Source: Bacteroidota bacterium (GTDB lineage Bacteria; Bacteroidota; Bacteroidia; B-17B0; Aurantibacillaceae). Taken from it: DNA of 9,489 bases. The notes under the pieces were generated by a model. The model did not search any database. It saw only the letters and a list, made by a program, of their open reading frames with translations, and had not been told where the DNA came from. Position 1 is the first letter of the stretch. The number at the start of each line of letters is the position of its first letter. Shown here in pieces: positions 5,061 through 9,489 of this stretch. The stretch spans positions 1-9,489 of the forward strand of contig JANYBY010000369.1 of NCBI GenBank assembly GCA_025360565.1. Direction: 5' to 3'. The translations under genes were made by a program, and so were the position numbers.

Positions 5061-6302
5061 ATGTTGCTCCTCCTTTTTAAAGAAAGTCTTTTGTTTGCCT
5101 GGCAATCGCTCGTGGTTAATAAATTGCGTTCGTTTTTAAGTTTACTCGGTATTACCATCGGCATCTTTGCTATTATTCTTGTGTTTACGATTGTTGATGC
5201 GCTCGAAAATAATATTCGCGGCAGCATTCAATCACTGGGCAATAACGTCGTGTTCATCCAAAAATGGCCCTGGTCGTTTGATCCCAATCAGCCTTGGTGG
5301 GAATACATGAAAAGACCAACTCCGCAGTATTATGAATTGGACGGACTTCAAAAAAAATGCAAAACCACCGAAGCAATTGCTTACCGCATGGGTAAACGCA
5401 AAACCATAAAATATAAAAACAGCAGTATTCAAAATGCAATCATAGGTGGCATTTCGTTTGAGTATTATAAAATAAAAAATTTCGAAGTAAATTCAGGCAG
5501 GTATTTTACCATGGGCGAAATTGAAGCCGGTTACCGATACGCCATTATTGGAGCCGAAATTGCAAAAGGACTTTTTCCGAATGAAGACCCATTGGGAAAA
5601 GAAATAAAAATTGCGGGCAACAGAGCAACCATTATTGGCACCATTAAAAAAGAAGGCGAAAGTGTATTGGGCCCCAGTTTTGATTATCAGGTCATCATCC
5701 CGTTCAATTTTGCACGAGTAATGATGGATCCTAAACGCGAAGGTGCCGATCCTACCATTTACGTGAAAGCTAAACCCGGGGTTACAAATGCGCAAATGAT
5801 GGATGAATTGACCGGTGTGTTAAGGGGAATTAGAAAGCTAAAGCCCATGGCCGATGTAAACTTCGCACTCAACGAAACAAGTTTACTCAGCAAAGGTTTT
5901 GACGCTTTATTTGATGTGATAGGAACAGCGGGTTGGATCATTGGCGGCTTTTCTATTTTAGTCGGCGGTTTCGGTATAGCAAATATCATGTTCGTATCTG
6001 TGCGCGAACGAACTAATTTAATAGGCATTCAAAAAAGCCTGGGCGCAAAAAATCTATTTATTTTATTTCAGTTTTTAAGTGAGAGTGTGATATTAAGTAC
6101 TGTTGGAGGGTTTTTTGGATTGCTACTAACGTATTTTATAACAGTTCTGGGAAAAGATTCTATTGAGATGGATATAAGCCTTACAAGCGCGAATATTATT
6201 TTGGGATTTACCATTTCTATTTTGATCGGTATCATCAGCGGGTTTATTCCCGCCTATGGAGCAAGTCAGTTAGATCCCGTAGAAGCTATTAGAAGTAATT
6301 AA
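5061..6302 (+). CDS. MacB/FtsX-type ABC transporter permease
   Basis: 413 aa with the MacB-like layout. A cytoplasmic amphipathic start (SLLFAWQSLVVNKLRSFLS) leads into TM1 (about 24-47). A large periplasmic domain (about 48-283) follows, then TM2 (285-314), the conserved cytoplasmic coupling segment VRERTNLIGIQKSLGAK (314-330), TM3 (340-363) and TM4 (376-399). The C-terminus is ASQLDPVEAIRSN. Proteins of this class are mechanotransmission permeases that work with a separate or fused ATPase on lipoproteins, peptides or drugs; they do not carry substrate through a membrane channel. No ATP-binding domain is fused or adjacent, so the partner must be encoded elsewhere. It starts 74 nt after the lptC-linked small gene and may be a separate transcript. 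It is flanked by inverted purine-rich repeats. Substrate unknown. Confidence 0.88.
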   Translation: MLLLLFKESLLFAWQSLVVNKLRSFLSLLGITIGIFAIILVFTIVDALENNIRGSIQSLGNNVVFIQKWPWSFDPNQPWWEYMKRPTPQYYELDGLQKKCKTTEAIAYRMGKRKTIKYKNSSIQNAIIGGISFEYYKIKNFEVNSGRYFTMGEIEAGYRYAIIGAEIAKGLFPNEDPLGKEIKIAGNRATIIGTIKKEGESVLGPSFDYQVIIPFNFARVMMDPKREGADPTIYVKAKPGVTNAQMMDELTGVLRGIRKLKPMADVNFALNETSLLSKGFDALFDVIGTAGWIIGGFSILVGGFGIANIMFVSVRERTNLIGIQKSLGAKNLFILFQFLSESVILSTVGGFFGLLLTYFITVLGKDSIEMDISLTSANIILGFTISILIGIISGFIPAYGASQLDPVEAIRSN

Positions 6303-6316
6303 GCCGAGACACGAGA

Positions 6317-6338
6317 CAGGACCTAAGAGATACAAGAC
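6317..6338 (+). repeat. Right copy of the inverted repeat flanking the permease gene
   Basis: CAGGACC, T, AAGAGAT, A, CAAGAC; 20 of 22 positions match the reverse complement of 4990-5011. It begins 14 nt after the permease stop codon and merges into a wider purine-rich stretch (6304-6430). Confidence 0.7.
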
Positions 6339-6360
6339 GAATATAAATAACACTAAAGCA

Positions 6361-6429
6361 GGAACAAGAAACAAAAACAAGAAACATCACACTCACAACA
6401 AGGAACACGAAACAAGAAACAAGAAATCA
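6361..6429 (+). repeat. Degenerate 7-nt tandem repeat (GAAACAA type)
   Basis: Units near GAAACAA begin at 6361, 6368, 6381, 6402, 6409, 6416 and 6423. From 6381 they keep a strict 7-nt register even across two degenerate units (6388, 6395); one step between 6368 and 6381 is 6 nt. The plus strand is almost all A, C and G, with very few T. It ends 3 nt before the GTG start of the next gene, so it would form that gene's 5' leader. Confidence 0.75.
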
Positions 6430-6432
6430 CCG

Positions 6433-6771
6433 GTGAAACGTCCAAAAATAATATCCACCATTTGCATCATTGGTTATTTAACCGTAGTGTTCACGTTTCC
6501 GCAGGTGTTTTCTCCTTCTATAAAAAAATTAGGTTTATTTATGCCGGCCATTTACGGTATTTTAGTCGCGTCCAATTTTATTGCTTGTGTAGGCATTTGG
6601 TATTTTAAACAATGGGGCGTGCAATTGTATTTATTATCCTTCTTTTCAAAGACCATTTTTTTTATTTTGATCCATCAGTTTACATTTGGCTCTTATTTCG
6701 CAACATTTTTATCAACAATATCTATTTTTATATTGTTGAAATTTTATACCAAAATGAGCCCCAATTTATAG
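6433..6771 (+). CDS. Small four-helix membrane protein of unknown function
   Basis: 112 aa from a GTG start; there is no in-frame ATG that keeps TM1. Four hydrophobic helices are predicted by eye, at about 6-23, 33-58, 61-80 and 86-105, with few charged residues outside the ends (KRPK at the N-terminus, KFYTK near the C-terminus). Aromatic residues are frequent (WYFKQWGVQLY, 56-66). I recognise no catalytic motif or named family. The upstream 130 nt are purine-rich repeat with no ordinary promoter visible, so it may be read through from the permease gene. A short stem around its stop (6755-6776) lacks a T tract and is not a convincing terminator. That it is a real gene is supported by length and membrane-protein composition. 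Confidence 0.65.
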   Translation: MKRPKIISTICIIGYLTVVFTFPQVFSPSIKKLGLFMPAIYGILVASNFIACVGIWYFKQWGVQLYLLSFFSKTIFFILIHQFTFGSYFATFLSTISIFILLKFYTKMSPNL

Positions 6772-6836
6772 GCTCAAAATTATTCATCTAAACTTTTGGT
6801 TAAATCATCTAAAAAACGCCTTTTTGCGAAAATTTT

Positions 6837-6869
6837 TTTGCCATCTAAATAAAAAATTGTATATCTTTA
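6837..6869 (+). promoter_or_regulatory. Promoter for recQ
   Basis: TTTG (6837-6840), a 21-nt spacer and TATCTTTA (6862-6869) resemble the Bacteroidota TTTG/TAnnTTTG promoter, with one mismatch in the -7 box. The box ends 57 nt upstream of the recQ ATG, leaving a leader of about 50 nt that is rich in A and C with no Shine-Dalgarno. Confidence 0.5.
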
Positions 6870-6926
6870 TAATACAGCGCAAAAAACACTCACTCATTTA
6901 AACACACACTTTAATCACCATTAAGC

Positions 6927-9143
6927 ATGATTGCCGAAGTAGAAACAGGAGAATTATTAGAATCGTTAAAGAGTTTCTTTGGATTTGACAAATTTAAAGG
7001 AGACCAGGAAAAGATCATAAAAAACGTATTAAACGGGCACGATACCTTTGTTATTATGCCAACCGGCGGAGGCAAAAGTTTATGTTACCAATTGCCCGCA
7101 ATTTTGTGCGAAGGCACTGCCATAATTGTATCGCCATTGATCGCGTTAATGAAAAATCAAGTGGATGCTATAAGGGGTTTTAGTAACGAAAGCGGTATTG
7201 CGCACTTTTTAAATTCATCGCTTAATAAAAGCGAAATAGCCAAAGTAAAAAAAGATGTCATTTCAGGAAAAACAAAATTATTATATGTTGCCCCCGAAAC
7301 TTTAACCAAAGAAGAGAACATTGTATTTTTTAAAGAATTTAAAATTTCTTTTTTCGCGATCGATGAAGCACATTGTATTTCTGAATGGGGACATGATTTT
7401 AGGCCGGAGTACAGAAGATTGCGCCCTATTATTGATGCCGTTGGAAATGTGCCGGTAATCGCTTTAACCGCTACTGCCACGCCAAAAGTGCAGCAGGACA
7501 TTCAAAAAAATCTTGGCATGATGGATGCCTTGTTATTTAAATCTTCTTTTAATCGCGGTAATTTATTTTATAACGTTCGTCAAAAACAAAACGTTATAAA
7601 AGAGATCATTAAATATGTAAAACAAAACTCCGGCAAAAGCGGTATCATTTATTGCTTAAGCCGTAAAAAAGTGGAAGAGATCGCAGAAGCTTTAAAAGTA
7701 AATGGTATTAAAGCGGCTCCTTATCATGCAGGTTTAGATGCGAAAGAACGCGCCAAAACACAGGACGGATTTTTAATGGAAGATCTGAATGTAATTGTTG
7801 CCACCATCGCGTTTGGAATGGGAATTGATAAGCCGGATGTGCGTTTTGTAATTCACCACGATATTCCAAAATCACTCGAAGGTTATTATCAGGAAACAGG
7901 GCGCGCCGGCAGAGATGGCGGCGAAGGAAATTGTGTTACATTTTACAGTTACGACGATATCATGAAACTTGAAAAGTTTATGAAAGATAAACCGGTTGCC
8001 GAACAGGAAATTGGTAAACAAATGCTTTCAGAAACCGCTTCATTTGCCGAAACCAGCAGCTGCCGCCGTAAATTTTTACTGCATTATTTTGGAGAAGAAT
8101 TTGATGAGAAAAAATGCAACGCCATGTGCGACAATTGCCGCACCCCTAAACAACGCTTTGAAGCAAAAGAAGATCTTGAACTGGCACTTGAGTGTGTATC
8201 TGAGATAAAAGAAAAACATAAAATTAAAGATGTAATTAATGTTTTAATGGGAACGCTTACCGCTACTTCCAAATCCTATAAACATAATACACTTGATAGT
8301 TGGAGCAAAGGAATTGAAGATGATAAAGATGATAAATTTTGGCTGGCCGTTTTACGCCAAGCATTGGTGAATGGTTTCTTAAGCAAGGATATTGAGAATT
8401 ACGGTTTATTAAAACTAACCGAAAAAGGACATGCTTTTTTGAAAAAACCAACCAGTATTAAATTTACACGCGATCACGATTATAACAATGCGGATAAAGA
8501 TGCAAGCGATGATGATATTCTGCTTGCCGGCGGTGGTGGTGGCGGAGCTTCCGACGAGGTTTTATTTTCGATGTTAAAGGATATGGTGAAAAAAACCGCC
8601 AAAGCAAAAGGTTTACCGCCTTATGTTATTTTTCAGGAAACTTCATTGGAAGAAATGGCCATTCAGTATCCAATTACCATGGAAGAAATGACCAAGATCA
8701 GCGGCGTGGGCACAGGTAAAGCCGCTAAATACGGAAAACCTTTTGTTGATCTTATTAAAAAATATGTTGAAGAAAATGAAATAGAGCGTCCTACCGATAT
8801 GGTAATTAAATCGGTAGCAAATAAATCGTTGTTAAAAGTTTATATCATTCAGAATATTGACAGGAAAATAAGTTTGAACGATATGGCAAAAAGCAAAAAT
8901 TTAAAATTGCCCGCCCTGTTAACTGAGATAGAAACCATTGTTGAATCAGGCACTAAAGTAAATATTAACTATTACATTGAAGATGTAATGGACGAAGAAA
9001 AACAAGATGAAGTGATGGATTATTTTAAAGAAAGTGAAACCGACAGCGTTGCCGCGGCTTTAAAAGAACTGGGCGAAAATGAATACACCGAAGAAGAGAT
9101 CCGCATCATGAGAATTAAATTTTTATCGGAGTTCGCTAATTAA
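6927..9143 (+). CDS. recQ: ATP-dependent DNA helicase RecQ
   Basis: A 3'-to-5' DNA helicase of the RecQ family acting in recombination, repair and restart of stalled forks. 738 aa, longer than E. coli RecQ (about 610). In order: helicase core with Walker A MPTGGGKS (44-51), DEAH (146-149) within the aromatic-rich loop region CISEWGHDFRPEYRRL (150-165), LTATAT (180-185), and YHAGL and FGMGIDKPDVRFVIH in the second RecA lobe with arginine-finger motif QETGRAGRDGG (322-332). A zinc site follows with C379, C397, C401 and C404. Next come an RQC winged helix (about 410-510), a Gly-rich linker (G535-G540), an HRDC domain (about 541-617) and a C-terminal helical extension (about 625-738) usual in longer RecQ proteins. 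ATG 6927 is a normal start. Monocistronic, with its own promoter and a strong terminator. Confidence 0.97.
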   Translation: MIAEVETGELLESLKSFFGFDKFKGDQEKIIKNVLNGHDTFVIMPTGGGKSLCYQLPAILCEGTAIIVSPLIALMKNQVDAIRGFSNESGIAHFLNSSLNKSEIAKVKKDVISGKTKLLYVAPETLTKEENIVFFKEFKISFFAIDEAHCISEWGHDFRPEYRRLRPIIDAVGNVPVIALTATATPKVQQDIQKNLGMMDALLFKSSFNRGNLFYNVRQKQNVIKEIIKYVKQNSGKSGIIYCLSRKKVEEIAEALKVNGIKAAPYHAGLDAKERAKTQDGFLMEDLNVIVATIAFGMGIDKPDVRFVIHHDIPKSLEGYYQETGRAGRDGGEGNCVTFYSYDDIMKLEKFMKDKPVAEQEIGKQMLSETASFAETSSCRRKFLLHYFGEEFDEKKCNAMCDNCRTPKQRFEAKEDLELALECVSEIKEKHKIKDVINVLMGTLTATSKSYKHNTLDSWSKGIEDDKDDKFWLAVLRQALVNGFLSKDIENYGLLKLTEKGHAFLKKPTSIKFTRDHDYNNADKDASDDDILLAGGGGGGASDEVLFSMLKDMVKKTAKAKGLPPYVIFQETSLEEMAIQYPITMEEMTKISGVGTGKAAKYGKPFVDLIKKYVEENEIERPTDMVIKSVANKSLLKVYIIQNIDRKISLNDMAKSKNLKLPALLTEIETIVESGTKVNINYYIEDVMDEEKQDEVMDYFKESETDSVAAALKELGENEYTEEEIRIMRIKFLSEFAN

Positions 9144-9161
9144 TATTTAAGCAAGATTTAG

Positions 9162-9193
9162 ATCCCGCGTGAAGTTCACGCGGGATTTTTTTT
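9162..9193 (+). terminator. Intrinsic terminator of recQ
   Basis: A perfect 10-bp GC-rich stem, ATCCCGCGTG (9162-9171) and CACGCGGGAT (9177-9186), with loop AAGTT, is followed by eight consecutive Ts (9186-9193). It lies 18 nt after the recQ stop codon. Confidence 0.95.
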
Positions 9194-9223
9194 GTTCCAT
9201 TCTGTCATCTCCCCCTCCCAAAA

Positions 9224-9252
9224 GTCATGCAGAGCGGAGCGAAGCATCTGTA
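9224..9252. repeat. REP-like dispersed intergenic element
   Basis: The sequence GTCATGCAGAGCGGAGCG followed by AAGCATCTGTA resembles the short, imperfectly palindromic GTCATGC..GAGCGGAG..GAAGCATCT elements I know as frequent intergenic repeats in Bacteroidota genomes. ATGC (9227-9230) and GCAT (9243-9246) can pair around the core. It lies just after the recQ terminator and is clearly richer in G and C than its surroundings. There is only one copy in this window, so the dispersed nature is from general knowledge. Confidence 0.55.
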
Positions 9253-9364
9253 CTTGCACACAAAGCGTCTGTTCCCTTAGCGACCCGACACTCTTTTTAA
9301 TTTTTTATTTATCTCAAACCCACACTTTTTTCCCTTTTTTTTCGTTATTTAAAGGAAATTTAAA

Positions 9365-9372
9365 TACGTTTA
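9365..9372 (+). promoter_or_regulatory. Candidate -7 box for the partial gene at the right edge
   Basis: TACGTTTA fits TAnnTTTG with one mismatch. TTCG (9341-9344) lies 20 nt upstream as a poor -33 match. The box ends 5 nt before the proposed TTG start. Confidence 0.3.
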
Positions 9373-9377
9373 AACAC

Positions 9378-9489
9378 TTGTTCTCACCACAAATTCATAG
9401 GTATATTTTTTTATTCGGCGTGTGTGGCCTTGCCTTCGGAATGATGATAGGCACCGTGCCAACAAGCATACCCCAATTTATTTTACTCG
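9378..9489 (+). CDS. N-terminus of a membrane protein resembling O-antigen ligase/polymerase (partial)
   Basis: An open plus-strand frame runs off the window end. From the TTG at 9378 it reads MFSPQIHRYIFLFGVCG and continues LAFGMMIGTVPTSIPQFILL. This is a positively charged start followed by a hydrophobic helix, and the AFG...(P)TS(I)PQ..LL pattern is like the first helices of Bacteroidota O-antigen ligase (Wzy/WaaL-type) proteins, which polymerise or attach surface polysaccharide at the inner membrane. Only 37 residues are visible, so the assignment rests on a short stretch. No ATG occurs in frame before 9441, and using that one would cut the helix; the frame is also open upstream. TTG is the best start available but is not certain. 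Confidence 0.45.
   Translation, partial: MFSPQIHRYIFLFGVCGLAFGMMIGTVPTSIPQFILL

Noticed and set aside
5232..6028. Several minus-strand open frames opposite the permease gene
   Set aside because: They overlap one another and follow the codon pattern of the sense permease; shadows only.
6304..6430. Purine-rich repeats as a CRISPR array
   Set aside because: Units are 7 nt, contiguous and degenerate; there are no 20-40 nt repeats with unique spacers and no cas genes.
6755..6776. TGAGCC/GGCTCA hairpin at the stop of the 112-aa gene as a terminator
   Set aside because: Only 6 bp with a 10-nt loop and no T tract after it.
7157..8451. Minus-strand frames and the 7996-8208 plus-strand frame inside recQ
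   Set aside because: All lie within the uninterrupted recQ coding region in other frames and have no recognisable features.
8527..8548. Glycine-codon run in recQ as a possible slippage site
   Set aside because: Codons are a mix of GGC, GGT and GGA and the run sits in the expected linker before HRDC; ordinary low-complexity linker.

Overview
The window reads as a low-GC chromosome segment from a member of the Bacteroidota. The evidence is AT-rich intergenic DNA, TAnnTTTG/TTTG-type promoter boxes, gene starts without clear Shine-Dalgarno sequences, an outer-membrane protein ending in an FNDRWF-like motif, a Bacteroidota-style LptC lipoprotein and a long RecQ with an extra C-terminal domain. 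This is mostly core-genome content. I do not see a new defence, mobile or biosynthetic system. The unusual material is structural and regulatory.

Layout. Positions 1-1900 are transcribed leftward. They hold trpE (anthranilate synthase component I), preceded by a newly recognised 19-residue leader peptide with tandem Trp codons and an intrinsic terminator, which together look like a trp attenuator. Upstream of that are a dense cluster of inverted repeats and a tRNA-Val(GAC) with its own promoter and terminator. At the left edge trpE is broken. The minus-strand gene is intact as far as MIRTFL, but the rest of its C-terminus lies on the opposite (plus) strand at positions 1-90, joined at a short inverted microhomology. 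This is either a real small inversion or a fold-back chimera at a sequence end.

Positions 2050-4986 form a compact rightward operon: coaX (type III pantothenate kinase), a secreted beta-barrel outer-membrane protein whose true start is a non-ATG codon inside the end of coaX, lptC (LPS-transport lipoprotein) and a two-helix small membrane protein. Genes overlap or are separated by 1 nt, so translation is probably coupled. The theme is coenzyme A synthesis plus outer-membrane biogenesis.

Positions 5061-6771 hold a MacB/FtsX-like ABC transporter permease without an adjacent ATPase, then a four-helix membrane protein of unknown function. A pair of inverted, purine-rich repeats flanks the permease gene, and a degenerate 7-nt tandem repeat precedes the small membrane gene. 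Positions 6927-9143 encode RecQ helicase, with a recognisable promoter and a strong terminator. A dispersed REP-like sequence follows. The window ends inside the start of a membrane protein whose first residues resemble O-antigen ligase/polymerase family proteins.
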